Source: Meandrina meandrites | Lineage: Eukaryota > Cnidaria > Anthozoa > Scleractinia > Meandrinidae | Reading direction: 5' to 3' | Assembly (NCBI GenBank): GCA_963693305.1 | Contig: OY855912.1 | Location: 633,501-697,500 of the forward strand | Length of the DNA: 64,000 nt | Shown: positions 27,526-39,249 of the stretch, in pieces | Layout of the letters: each line of letters begins with the position of its first letter | Position numbering within the stretch: position 1 is the first letter of the stretch | Notes under the pieces: model-generated | Seen by the model: only the letters and a program-made list of their open reading frames with translations | The model's database searches: none | Told to the model about the DNA's origin: nothing | Made by a program: the position numbers and the translations under genes

Positions 27526-29977
27526 TTTAATGTGAGTGTTTTGTTTACAAATACACGCACGCGCTGGCTGCACAATGAACGAGAAATTTTCAATACTGCA
27601 CGAGGCGTAGCCGAGTGCAGTATTGAAAATTTCGAGTTCATTGTGCTGCCAGCAAGTGCGTGTATTTGTAAACAAAACACGAACTAACAGCCTCTAACCC
27701 TTTTAATATACAATCTGAGTACACTGCACGCAATACACAATTTCTCGAACTTTGAACAAGAATTTTTAATAAATAGAATAAGAATTCAGTTCTAGCTAAG
27801 TAGCACAAAATTATATTAGCGTAGTTTAAGAATATAGAAATTACAAAGCTAAATTAAATATAAGTGAGGCTTAAAATCATTCACAAAATCGTTCAAAGTT
27901 CATATTTGTTCTTCCACTATTTCTGCAAACCTGTCAGCTGAAGCCATTGTCAATAATGCACGATTTTTATGCGTTATTGTCAATAACGCACTGTCGGAGT
28001 TTGCTGACGACAGGTAAAGTAAAATCACGTGCTCGATTTTAACCAATTGCGCGCGTGGATTTTGAACAGTGAACGAAGATTGTATATTAAGCCTATTAAG
28101 GAGCTTTAATATTTAGCTCTTATTAACCGAGCAGGAGGTCTGTATGGGAGAATCTTGACCGAGGTCGTGAGTACAGACCGAACGCAGTGAGGTCTGTACT
28201 CATGACAACTTTTCAGCTCATGACAACTTTTCTGTACTCATGACAACTTTTCAGCTGAAAAATTCGCTTCGGTTCGCCATACTTGCTAACATGTTGCTAG
28301 TGAACGGCGATCGCGGAAAAATTAGAACGAGAAGGTCGATATCACCGGCAGATATGTTTTCAACTTCTCTAGCCTCTTTAATCGACTGACAGAATATTCT
28401 TACGGGTATTTTAGTTGCTTTTAATCGTGTTTATTGCTTTTAACTTCCCACCTTGCAATTACTTCGCATATTCGTTTCTAGTTGGTGTTTTAATTTCGTG
28501 CCTGTGAACTGAACGAAAATTTGCCAAAGTTTGCTTGTTCTTGTTAACCTTTTTTCGCGTCAATAATCGACAGTGCCTTCCCTAAAACCACACAAATACC
28601 ACAAAAATGCCATAGTTGACTCAACTATGTAAAACTGAAGGGATTGATGCGAAATGTTTAATTAAAAATACTTGTCCAGAGCGACTGGACGAAGAAGAAA
28701 AGCAGCAAATAATTTACGGGAGGACCAGAAAGCTGACACAATTCCATTCAGTGCTCGACGTAAAATTAGGTTCAGCACTTCAGTTAAGTTTGTTACCCTT
28801 CAATCTATCTTGATCTTGTCCTTTTATACTTCAATACACTTCATCGAATCTGAGTGCAATTTCGTTTCAGCATAATGTAGTAGTCTTGATGACAGCCGTG
28901 GAGCCGTAAACAAGGACAATATGTAAACACTTGCTTCACTTGTCTTGCACAAGGCGTATAATTTCCAGAAAAGCTATTGCTTTAGATCTTCCCGTAAACC
29001 TTAATTGTTGTCACAATTTTCCAGGATGAAAAGACGATTTAGGAGGAGATTGCCCGAGGAAAATCTTCAGAAGAAAACTCTCTCGCTTGCTTTCCTCGCG
29101 TGTTTCATTCAACTCAAGAAGTGAACACCGCGCCACAAATTTTTCCGGCCTCCCCATACTATCACTTCGTTTACATCAAAATGAAATGTCCAGTTGATTT
29201 ATGACCATTTATACTAAAGAAAAATTTTTTTAGCAGAAAAAAGTCCACGTTTTTGCATTTTTTTTTGTAAACTTCTCAACGTAAGTGCAACCGCCTCCAA
29301 CCGGTCTAGATGCCGGTCTAGATGGGAAATCTAGACCGCGGGCCCAGACCGCGGTCAATATCGATTTTAGCCAATCAAATTCGCGAATTTGGTAGTTCCC
29401 AGTCTTTGTGAGACACGGCCATATAATAAACAATCTTCGTTCACTGTCCAAAATCCACGCACGCAATTGGTTAAAATCGAGCACGTGATTTTGCTTTACC
29501 TGACGTCAGCAAACTCGGACAGTGCGTTATTGGCAATAACGCATAAAATCGTGCATTATTGACGATGGCTGACTTTTTTGTGAACGTTTTCAGCTTATGA
29601 ACAATTTCGTGAAAGATTTTAAGCCTCATTTATATTTAATTATGTAAAGCTTTTTGTGATTTCGATATTCTTAAACTACGCCAGTATAATTTTGTACTAC
29701 TTAGATACAACCGAATTCTTATTTATTAAAATTCTTGATCAAAGTTCGAGAAATTGTGCACTGTGTGAGGTGTACTCAGATTGTATATTAAAAGGGTTAG
29801 AGGCTGTTAGTTCGTGTTTTGTTTACAAATACACGCACTTGCTGACCGCACAATGAACTCGAAATTTTCAATACTGCACTCGGCTACGCCTCGTGCAGTA
29901 TTGAAAATTTCTCGTTCATTGTGCGGCCAGCGCGTGCGTGTATTTGTAAACAAAACACTCACAACAGTCTCTAACCC
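27526..29977. mobile_element. Large foldback structure with ~550-bp arms
   Basis: The left arm (27526-28082) and right arm (29431-29977) are inverted copies over their whole length. Examples are ACTAACAGCCTCTAACCCTT against AAGGGTTAGAGGCTGTTAGT, and GTGAACGAAGATTG against CAATCTTCGTTCAC. Each arm ends in the 184-196-bp hairpin MITE. The 1.35-kb spacer (28083-29430) holds more palindromic pieces and a 65-codon frame (28616-28813) of unknown meaning. Confidence 0.8.
29794..29977. mobile_element. GGGTTAGAGGCTGTT palindromic MITE, intact copy
   Basis: A 184-bp hairpin with TIRs GGGTTAGAGGCTGTTAG and ACAACAGTCTCTAACCC. The inner symmetric core AATTTTCAATACTGCAC...GTGCAGTATTGAAAATT surrounds GGCTACGCC. 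Forms the right tip of the foldback. Confidence 0.78.
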
Positions 29978-30085
29978 ATAATTATAAAATCATCGAGAAA
30001 TTGCGCGCGCTGTGATTGGCCAGTTCGAGTTCATTATAGCTCCATAAAGCACGCTGCTTACGTCACGCGCGTGCTTTATATACTA

Positions 30086-30225
30086 CTTATTAACCGAGAG
30101 TGAGGTCATTACAGGGAAATCTCAGACCGAGGCCTTGACGTATTGACCGAGCGATAGCGAGGTCAATACATCAAGGCCGAGGTCTGAGATTTCCCTGTAA
30201 TGACCGAACGGACGAGGTTAATAAG
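30086..30225. mobile_element. Palindromic MITE CTTATTAACCGAG
   Basis: The ends CTTATTAACCGAGAGTGAGG and GGACGAGGTTAATAAG are inverted, and the interior TCAGACCGAGGCCTTGA...TCAAGGCCGAGGTCTGA extends the hairpin. A related degraded piece lies at 28120-28215. Confidence 0.75.
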
Positions 30226-30658
30226 TTATTTATTATATGGCCTTTTTAGCGCTGAAAAAAGGGAGACGTTTTTCCATATCCGCTTGCGCGCGCAAGAGGT
30301 CATTCGAGGTTATGCGATCAAAACCAGAAGAAACGGTTTCTTTGACAGTGAGGCAATTTTTGTCCTCATTACGCCAAGATCTAGGGCAAATTTAACCACT
30401 TTAATTTTCACAAAACAAACTGACCTGTGTTTACAAGTGTTTGACCCTTAAAAAGTTATAAAAAGCTAATAAGGCAAGAAAAATTTTCATAATGCCCAGT
30501 CATTACAAGAAAATCTTGCCCGCTCATCAGCCAATCAGAGCGCGCGTACTATTGTAACCATATAATAAGGAGTTATAATGCACGCTGCTTACGTCACAAG
30601 CTTTAGCTCGCGCAATTCCTTTAACATTTTATAAAAGAAGTAAAGAACTTGTCCTCGT

Positions 30659-30800
30659 GCATTGTTGAGCTATATAAGCACTTGGGAATTTTTAAGAACA
30701 CTCGAGAAGTGCGAGAAGCACTCGGCAACGCCTCGTGCTTCTCTATGCACTTCTCGAGTGTTCTTAAAAATTCCTGCGTACTTATATAACTCAACAATGC
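30659..30800. mobile_element. Palindromic MITE GCATTGTTGAG, intact copy
   Basis: The hairpin runs from GCATTGTTGAGCTATATAAG to CTTATATAACTCAACAATGC, with a core AACACTCGAGAAGTGC...GCACTTCTCGAGTGTT. The same unit recurs at 32118-32245 plus 34727-34743, where a retrotransposon splits it. Confidence 0.78.
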
Positions 30801-31529
30801 ACTCAGGCGCGTTTTTATTTCTTTAATAACTAGGAATTTCAGTGTGAAAGTGAGTGCTGGCGAAGGGGAATAGAACAGGCTTGACAACTTTTTTAACTTT
30901 TGAGGGTAGGGTTTTAAAGGGTGTGCAGAGTAGGCTTTCGCTGGATGAGTTGTAAAACTTACAACAGCAAGTTTTGACTTATGGTCATAACCCTAGGTGG
31001 GTACTGGTATAGGCCGGACTACAGCAAGTAGTGTTATTGAAAATGGCTAGACCGTAGTTCGCGCCAAATAACGACGAAAATGGTAAATTACTCTGAAAAA
31101 CAAATGACGAAATTATCACGCGTAAATTACGCCATCTGCAATAACTTTTGAACGAGCGCAAGATATGATAACATTTTGTAGAACAATATTTCCTTTTTTT
31201 ACGATCTTGTAGAACAATAAAATTTTGACAGAACAATAACATTTTGTAGAACAATATTTCTCTTTTTTTTACCATCTTTATTATTTAATATTTCCTTTTG
31301 TTACTCGCGTCAAACTGTTAGATTGTACACAATTTTGGTACAAGTTATTACCTTGAAATAGCTTTAATCGAGCAACGGAATTCGTCATTTGGTAGAGAAA
31401 TTTAACCAGCGCGTGCGTCAGTTGAAAGAAAGAAAAATTGCGTGAAACATCATGGTAGAAACCACAGCCACGATAATTAACAATTATTCACTGAAGTGGA
31501 GGTAAATATCCACCACTTTCACCGACACT

Positions 31530-31912
31530 GAGGTGAATAATTGTTTTAGTATATACCACACAAGTTGAATAACCGGCGGACCAAAACATTACTTTCGGTA
31601 CCCAAAGCGTCGCGCGAAGCCATTTTGTTTCTCTTCGGCTGCTCTATTAAATCACCTCCGAGTTAACCAATCAGCGCGCGCGGAAAGCACTATTCACTTG
31701 GGGGTATATACTAACAGCCTTTAGTATATACCACGCAAGTGAATAGTACTTTCCGCCCGCGCTGATTGGCTAACTCGGAGGTGATTAGCAAAGTACTATT
31801 CACTTCCACTTCGGCGAATAATTGTTAATTAGTATATACCACACAAGTGAATAGTGCTTTCCGCGCGCGCTGATTGGTTAACTCGGAGGTGATTAGCAAA
31901 GCACTATTCACC
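31530..31912. repeat. Cluster of ~80-bp repeats, two direct and one inverted
   Basis: A unit beginning TAGTATATACCACRCAAGTG, with GCTGATTGG and AACTCGGAGGTGATTAGC inside, occurs at 31725-31805 and 31831-31910 in direct orientation. It occurs inverted, with partial divergence, at 31640-31715. A/G differences at matched positions show that the copies have diverged. Confidence 0.75.
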
Positions 31913-32245
31913 ACCGAGCAACTCACGGGCGAAAACTGTAATCGGTGACAAGAATAAATGAGTTAAAATAGTGTCGGATAGTAAATATCCACCACTAGCC
32001 ACGTCACCTCCACTTCGGTAAATAGTTGTTAAATAATGTACGCGGCTTACGTCACGAGTTTGAGCACGCGCGACTTCTTTAGCATTTTATAAAGGAAATA
32101 AAAATCTTCATCCTCGTGCATTGCTGAGTTATATAAGCACTTAAGAAGTTATATAAACACTCGGGAAGTGCGAGAAGCACTCGGCTCGTCTCGTGCTTCT
32201 CTATACACTTCTCTCGTGTTCTTAAAAATCCCCTCGTGCTTATAT

Positions 32246-34726
32246 GTAAGATGTACTTCCATTGTAGTAGGAACGCTTTATCACCCACCAAGTGCAAGTG
32301 ACCTTGCGATAATGGAGTACTTAACCAAGTGCCTATCAATTATTGAATCACGCTTTGCAAACTGCGGTTTTCTGGTTCTTGGGGATTTCAACAGATTAGA
32401 CATTACACCCGTCCGGAACAATTTTCAGCTAAAGCAAATAGTCCACTTCCCTACCCGCGGCAGAAGAACACTTGATTTAATCCTCACCAATATTTCAGAA
32501 TACTGCCAGGCTCCCATTGAACGCCCCCCTTTCGGCCTATCTGACCACGCTACAATTGAACTTCAGCCGAAGGATAGAGCTCATATGAAGCAAACTACGA
32601 TCACTATCAAAGCGAGGGATTTGCGCCCTAGTAAACGCCATGCAATGAGCTCCTATTTGGAGGCGGTGGATGTGTGCGCCATGACCAGCGCCTTGGAGAC
32701 GTGCGTGGAAAAAGTCTCGCTCTTAGAAGAGAATATGACAACAGGTCTCGATCGCATCCTCCCCATTCAATCCCGGAGGGTGCATTTTACTGAACCTCCT
32801 TGGATTACCTCCACTCTCAAAGAACTGATTCAGGCGCGCCAACGCACCCTTTCCCGCGGGGACAACCAGCATTTTCGCGAACTTAGGAATCGTGTGAATC
32901 GTGAGAGGAAAGCGTGTCGGGCTAAATACTTCCAAGCGAAGGTCGAGCACTTAAAGGAGTGTAAGCCGTCTGCCTGGTGGACTGAAGTTAAGAAGCTTAG
33001 CGGCTGTTCTCCGGCGTTTACGGAAAGATCCTATGTCACTACATCGTTTCAACACTTATATGGGCCTACGGATAACGTCAACCTTACCAACATCATCAAC
33101 AAGGCCTTTCTCTCGCCCATGCGTAGTTTCACACCTATCCCGGCTGACTACGTCACAGATCCTGCCAACAGCGCAACCCAGCAACTAGGTCTTGTTGTAT
33201 CAAAGGAATCAGTTTTTAAGAAATTGATAAAACTAAACAGAACTAGAGCGCATGGTCCTGACGGAATCCCAGGGTGGGTGTTGAAAGAAAATGCAGACCT
33301 TTTGGCAGGGCCAATTGCAGACATTCTTAATTCATCTTATCGTGAAGGTCGCCTCCCTCCAACGTGGAAAGAGGCAGATGTTGTCCCAGTGCCCAAGCAA
33401 AAACCTGTGCAGGACATAAACAAACATCTTCGACCCATCTCCCTGACACCAATTCTATCAAAGATAGCGGAGGAGTACGTCGTCGAATCTTACGTCAAGC
33501 CTGCTGTCCTCCAAAAGATCGATCCACAACAGTTTGGAACAATACCCAAATCCAACACTACGCATGCGTTAATAAGTATGATGCATTACTGGGCGAAATC
33601 AACAGATGGTAATGGATCGACTATGAGGGTTATGCTCTTTGACTTTCGCAAAGCATTCGATCTGATCGACCATCATGTTCTGGCGCGAAAGCTTTCCTCG
33701 TATGACATCCCAAGACCGCTTATGTGTTGGATTATAGACTTTCTTATGGATCGAAAGCAAAGGGTGAAGCTCAGCTGCGATTGTGTCTCGGAGTGGGAGG
33801 CTGTTCCTACGGGGGTCCCACAGGGGACCAAACTGGGCCCATGGCTATTTCTTATAATGATAAACGATCTCTCTGTAGCTGACACAACTCTCTGGAAATA
33901 TGTTGATGATACCACTCTCGCCGAGTCAGTATCCAAGAACGAAACCAGTTGCATACAGTCATGCGTTGATAAACTAGTTCGGCAGTCTGAAGCTGATGGT
34001 TTTCAGCTAAACGAGTCTAAGTGTAAAGAGCTGAGAATACCCTTTTCTAGTTCACCTAGTACTGTAGACCCTATCACTATTAACGATAAGCAAATCGAAG
34101 TTGTGTTTCGTCCGCAAAGCTATTAGGAGTTTTAGTTTCAGACGACCTCAAGTGGAATGTGCATGTTAATCATATTTGCCTGTATTTCCTAAAGCAGCTA
34201 AAACGCGCAAAGGTCAATCCGAAGGATTTGTTACTGTTCTATACAACATGCATTCGTCCCGTCTTAGAGTATGCGTGCCCAGTTTTTCATAATGCGTTGC
34301 CGCAGTACCTATCTAATAACTTGGAAAGACTGCAAAAGCGCGCATTGCGGATAATATATCCTGACCTATCTTATGCTGAAGCTCTAGTAGCTGCAGGCAT
34401 CACTTCACTGTATGAGAGAAGACAGGTGCTGAGCGAAACTTTATTCGATCAAATTAGGGAAGACCCAAGCCATAAGCTACATGATCTACTGCCGCCACGT
34501 AACGAGTTCACTTACTGCACACGATCCCGGGATGCTTTGAGCTACCGATCTGTAAGACACATAGGTTTAGGAAAACTTTCATTATGAACCATAGTTTCAA
34601 TTATAATTAGGTTGTAATATTTTATCTTGTATAATATAAATTTTATTGTAAAGTATTTCGTAATTCAGCCGCTTCGGCGGCTGCAAGGAATTTGCTAATA
34701 AATCTATCTATCTTCTATATCTTCTC
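32246..34726 (+). mobile_element. 5'-truncated non-LTR retrotransposon (CR1/L2/Jockey-like)
   Basis: The insertion splits the GCATTGTTGAG palindromic MITE, whose left part ends at 32245 and right part resumes near 34727. The first frame (to 34126) begins inside an endonuclease domain (GTLYHPP, VLGDFN, GLSDHATI). It continues through a reverse transcriptase with RAHGPDGIPGWVLKENA, FDFRKAFDLIDHHVL, GVPQGTKLGPWLF and the catalytic YVDD at about 33899-33910. A small length change just before 34126 creates a stop; the C-terminal part continues in another frame to 34587. The element ends near an ATAAATCTATCTATC microsatellite-like tail typical of this clade. It is truncated and frameshifted, hence inactive. 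Confidence 0.9.
34159..34587 (+). pseudogene. Retrotransposon ORF2 C-terminal part, out of frame with the RT domain
   Basis: Contains the conserved thumb/C-terminal region after reverse transcriptase (FYTTCIRPVLEYACPVFHN, LQKRALRII). It belongs to the same element as the frame ending at 34126, separated from it by a frame break. Confidence 0.85.
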
Positions 34727-34743
34727 TATAACTCAACAGTGTA

Positions 34744-35767
34744 CTGGGATGTGTTGTTTATTTCTTTTATACAGTGAATCCTGATCTAATTTTCTCGTAC
34801 CCTCGTGTCCCTTCTCTCACGAACTCTGCAATTTTCTCCCCAATTGTCGAACGTAAGCTCCTCGATTTCTCCAACCAATTTCCGTTTCTCTTGGATGTCG
34901 GGTTCCACTGTACAACTCGCTAAGCTCGTAGCCTCTGAGCATGCTCTCCGCTAGGCTCGATTTCCACCGCTCTCTCGAGTCCGGTCAATTTTTTCTTTTC
35001 TTTTGTTTTTTTTTTCCGTGCGGAGAGCCTCCTCGCAGGCTACAAAGCTCGAAGCAGGATTAACATTTTTTTATTTTAGTGATTAAAGTTCAAAATGGCA
35101 TTTCTTCTTTCTATATTATATTTGAATCATGTCATTTTGCATAAGTAAGGAAACAAATCTTGGCAAATTCTGAAACAGTAAGTTCGCTGCATGATCGGAT
35201 ATTTTGCACCGCGGCGAAAATGTATCGGCCAAGAAAAATTGAAAAGAGCCATTGCTAGAATAGAATGATAAATAACAACAGATTTAAAATACAGAGAAAG
35301 GATAAAAAATTTCCATATTAGTTTTGCCATCTGCATGTCTGTCCGATGCCTTTTTGTTGAGCAAGTACTTTTAATATTTACGGGAACAAAAACTGCTCGA
35401 ACTACAATTGTTTACCTCGGAGCCACAAGAATGTGGCCACTCGTTAATTGGCAGAAAACCGGAAAGTACGGCCCCTCGTAATCTCGCAGAGTGTACTTTA
35501 TAAATGAAACAACAATGCTAACTCTTCATAAAAAGCGGTAAATTCTGCGGAAGAACATCAAATGTACGCATCATGAAAACAGACAGTTTGGGTTGGGTTT
35601 AAAAACGCTGAAAAAAAAAAACACGTCACCGGGAACAGAAAATGCCAGAAGATGATGCTTTAAACTGATTTCCCACATATTCCTGAGAGTTCAAACAGAC
35701 TGAGCTTTGTTATACTAGAAATATTGAGCGCAGTTTTGACCGGACTGATCAAAGAATAACTGACAGG
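34744..35767. other. Spacer between the retrotransposon and the first small membrane-protein gene
   Basis: No coding exon recognised. TATAAA at 35499-35504 lies about 265 bp upstream of the ATG at 35768 and is a possible core promoter. The rest is AT-rich with short CT-rich runs. Confidence 0.45.
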
Positions 35768-36028
35768 ATGGGGAATTTCCAAGGCTTAGAGCGAACAGTA
35801 GTTATCGCAGTCGTCGGATTTTTCTCTTTGATTCTCGCCATTATTTTGTTTTGCTTCTGCCTTTTCACTGTCTACAACTGCTTCTACAAGAGAATGGCAA
35901 AAAAACATTTTCAAAGGATGGTGTCAGAGACCCAAACTACAGATATTGAAAACAAAAATACCTTGCAGGAACACGATGAGCTTCTACGGCACTGCAGACA
36001 TGAAATGACAAGGACCACTAGACTGTGA
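35768..36028 (+). CDS. Small single-pass membrane protein A (86 aa), unrecognised
   Basis: ATG at 35768, TGA at 36026-36028. A short N-terminus (MGNFQGLER) precedes one strong hydrophobic helix, about residues 10-36 (VVIAVVGFFSLILAII and on). Basic KRMAKK and a polar, charged tail follow. This looks like a signal-anchor or type III topology with a cytoplasmic tail. The C-terminus TTRL fits a class I PDZ ligand (S/T-x-hydrophobic). The stop TGA overlaps a good donor, ACT|GTGAGT at 36025, so a further exon replacing the last residues is possible. Two proteins of the same plan follow at 38953 and 41098. I do not recognise the family; expression is unproven. Confidence 0.6.
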   Translation: MGNFQGLERTVVIAVVGFFSLILAIILFCFCLFTVYNCFYKRMAKKHFQRMVSETQTTDIENKNTLQEHDELLRHCRHEMTRTTRL

Positions 36029-36765
36029 GTGCACAATTAGCAATTACTCCTGAATTTTATTTCTGCACAGTCCGATCTAACAGGACACTCGCAATTTATA
36101 ACACTAATTGCAAAGTTGTGAATACGTGCACCAGTTAAACCAATTGAACCATTTTTATCAGCGTTTCTGAGTTGAAACATTGTATGAGAAATTTAATATT
36201 ATTTTGCTTGAAGCCCCGAAAAAATTATTCACGCGGCAATGTACTCAGAACGATCAACAGCTGAACTATACCGTGTTTAAACAAAGGTAATTTATTTGAT
36301 TTTATTTATTGCTTAATAACAACAGTCCCGTGAAGTATTTTAGCAATGTATTCTGTATCGAGTTCTTTATTTTGTTAGCTTTAGAGTTGTTTAAAGGCAC
36401 AATTAATCATGACATAACTATCACATGTTTACTTATCAAGATAAACCATTGAAGCCAAATTTTGTTTAATCGCTTTATGAGCGCAAAGCGTAATTACGTC
36501 GTTTATATTCTATATGTTGTCAACGGTGTATTGAAGTGTGGTGTTGAAAGCTACAAGGATTTATCACCCTACAAAAACAAATCCGTTAATTTACAGAATA
36601 TCGAAGGTAGATATAAGGTGTAAACATTATACTGACTGAAAAATTCCTCAGGAATCCTTAATTGATTTCTATTACAGATTTTCAGATAGACTTTTAAATT
36701 AATCCAAACTTTTCTAGAAAATCACCTCACACTCATGATCAGAAGCATAATAGTAATTTGAACTT

Positions 36766-37267
36766 GAGCGCTTTCCATCTGTATGGAAAAACTGGTTGTT
36801 CCGGTGGGAAATCAAATGGAAAGAACCTTTCCAATGGAAATTTTCCCAAAAAAATAAGAAATACCTTCATAGGTATTCCTCTTTTCCCGTTTCTCCCCGA
36901 ATGACCGGAAATTTCTGCCCCATTTGCTTCAACCAGTCTGTTCGTTCACAGAACAAGAACAAATGATCCAAAGAACGCTTAAATTTACCTGGGAATCCAA
37001 AATTCATGTCGAGTGAAGATAGCGGACGTTTCTTCACACGCAGCCAGAGTTTTTCCCTTGAACTATCTCCAACGCTTCATGAAGACAAAAGATAAAGTAA
37101 ATAAGTTTCATCCTCGATCGCCATGTTTTTTTCTGACCCACGCTGTCATGGTGTTATCAAAATGGAATTTTCAAAAGGAAAACCTTCTTTCCGTTCCGTT
37201 TACGTGATGAATTGTTCCATTTGTCGAAAATTTCTCACCGAAAATTTCAAGTAAATGGAAAATGCTC
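36766..37267. mobile_element. Possible TIR element (GAGC-TTTCCAT ends)
   Basis: GAGCGCTTTCCAT on the left and ATGGAAAATGCTC on the right are imperfect inverted repeats, with further complementary GGAAA/TTTCC-rich stretches inside. No target duplication is clear. Confidence 0.45.
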
Positions 37268-37981
37268 TTAGATAGATTTCCTGAGCAATACCTTTTAGTT
37301 ACGGTTACTGAGTGCCCAGGGACCTTATAGTACCCCGTCGCTCAACCACCTGGCCCTCGAGTGGATAGATAGTGATTGTTACATGACACAGCAGTTGCTG
37401 ACCCTCCTCTCCCCCAAGAGGGAAACAATCAACGACGCTCGCCTTCAGCTAAATACGATGAATTTTTGTTTTGGGCTTCAGTTTACTTTAGGCAAATTCA
37501 GTAACCTGATTTACTTTGCCAAGTGCCAACGAACACATGAATATGCTGAATAAACACTCTGAATTTGATTATCGCAGTCGATGTTCCCAGTCGTGCGTCA
37601 CTAACTGGGGACGGATTTGGCGTAAAACACACTACATGAGAATTTCACTTTCGAAATAATCAGAGTCTGTCAACCTGTCAAGATATTTAATGGATAAAAT
37701 TGTACATACACTGGAGACGCTGCACACCATATATTTTGTCTGGGTGAGAAAGATTAAGTTTTATACTCACAAGTTATAAACTTTTGGGACAGGTTGTTCA
37801 AAGCACGATTAAGCTAATCCAGGAATAGCGTGAATTTTGATTCAGTTTCAGTTTTTTAACTTTTCAGTGAGGTTTTCTGTTTATATTATATTCCTGAATC
37901 CTTGAATCTGATTGGCTAATTCCTCGCGTTCTAGCGGTCTGGATTTTCCAATCCGGACCTCGCGTACGGACCGCAGACCAA

Positions 37982-38154
37982 GGGCGCGTTCGTTTGGGAT
38001 CAATCCTGAATAAGAATAATTGGAATAATGCAAGTTAGCGTTCGTTTGGCTGCTCTTCCTATTCCGGAATACTTGGATTTCCATTCCGGCTATTCTGCTC
38101 CCAGGAGCAGAATAGCCGGAATATATTCCAGAATATTCCCAAACGAACGCGCCC
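37982..38154. mobile_element. MITE with GGGCGCGTTCGTTTGGGA TIRs
   Basis: The left end GGGCGCGTTCGTTTGGGA and right end TCCCAAACGAACGCGCCC are perfect inverted repeats, flanked by CAA on both sides (a possible 3-bp duplication). The interior GGCTATTCTGCTCC...GGAGCAGAATAGCC adds a second palindrome. No coding capacity. Confidence 0.87.
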
Positions 38155-38952
38155 CAAGTTTGTTAAGACAAATCATCCATCTTAAGTGTAAACCGAGCCA
38201 ATACATTGACGCCATTCCTAGTGCGTGGAAAGATAAAATAAATCAGCGCTTCAAATTCGGTAATATCAACTAAATTTTTACACAGCTTTGTCGACCAGTT
38301 CGACAAAGTAAGATCCTTCTACATAGCTTTACCGAAAACAATGTTTATAAACAGGTAATTTACGATTACAAAAGAGGTTAATATCATGTTTCAATATCAA
38401 ATCATACACAACATACTACCTACCTAAATGATTTTATACCGTGACGGTTTTTCAGAAAGCGATGGCTGTCCTCTATGCAAAAGCGAAACACAAACCTCAA
38501 ACCACCTACCACCTGTCAGTAAGTTGTATCAAAGCAATTTCCTTTTGGAAAACGTTCCAGGATTTCGTGGTAAGAAAAAGTTCATGAAACGCTATCCTTA
38601 AATCAAAAAAAAAAACACTGGACAGTTTCTTTAATAACACATCACAGACGCGATTTTCGGCGAGCGAAGCGGGGGCTCGCTTTGCTCGCCGAAGATTTCT
38701 CGCTCGCGCGCCGCCCCTGAAGTCGAAAGCCCGCTCGCGGGCTATTTTCACACCATTCTGCACCAAAGCGAGGTTTAGTTTCTGAGGAAGTTCTCAATGC
38801 CAGTGCCAGGGATCTCAATCCTTTTAATCGAGGGCACTGGGAACAAGAGTATGAAGACTCGGAGAGGTCAATTTCGTTACCACAAATTCAAATAAGTAAT
38901 ATTTCGAGTATGCGCAACACAAGTCCACGTTTAAGCATTCCTCACATGGTGC

Positions 38953-39249
38953 ATGGCGTCTAAAACATCTATATTTTTCCTCGTGTTATGTGGAATTTTC
39001 TCGCTGATTTTTTTATTGGTTCTCTCCTTCCTGCTTTATTTATGTTTGCGAAGAGCATGTATCACCAAATCCATTGAAATCGTTCACACAGAAGAGAGGC
39101 AAGGAAATAATCGAGTTAATGAACACCTTCAAAGGCTTCGGCAGGAGACAAACACATCAATACAAGCAATACAGAATGAATACTACACTACTTCCAGCAC
39201 GATCGACTCGGCGGTAGATAAAGAAGGAATAGAGGTGACAATCCTTTAG
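38953..39249 (+). CDS. Small single-pass membrane protein B (98 aa), unrecognised
   Basis: ATG at 38953, TAG at 39247. MASKTS is followed by one hydrophobic helix (about residues 7-32, FFLVLCGIFSLIFLLVLSF), then LCLRRAC with two Arg at the membrane edge. A Gln/Asn/Glu-rich tail includes a possible amphipathic helix (NEHLQRLRQETNTSIQ). The C-terminus VTIL fits a class I PDZ ligand. The plan is the same as at 35768 and 41098, with little residue identity outside the helix. An AATAAA near 39624 could end the transcript. Single exon as seen; no family recognised. Confidence 0.6.
   Translation: MASKTSIFFLVLCGIFSLIFLLVLSFLLYLCLRRACITKSIEIVHTEERQGNNRVNEHLQRLRQETNTSIQAIQNEYYTTSSTIDSAVDKEGIEVTIL

Larger units (their letters stand above)
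24823..27700. mobile_element. GGTTAGAGACTGTT palindromic MITE interrupted by a 2.7-kb insertion
   Basis: The fragment 24823-24843 (GGTTAGAGACTGTTGTGAGTG) and the piece 27517-27700, ending AACAGCCTCTAACCC, together correspond to the intact inverted copy at 29794-29977. The two parts are separated exactly by the TAGCCTG element at 24844-27516 and its 9-bp duplication. The right piece is a hairpin: ACACGCACGCGCTGG against CCAGCAAGTGCGTGT. Confidence 0.75.
36029..38952. other. Spacer between small membrane-protein genes A and B
   Basis: Contains a TIR-like element at 36766-37267, a MITE at 37982-38154, and a CG-rich inverted segment near 38640-38760 (CGGCGAGCGAAGC against GCTTTGCTCGCCG). No other gene seen. 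Confidence 0.5.
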
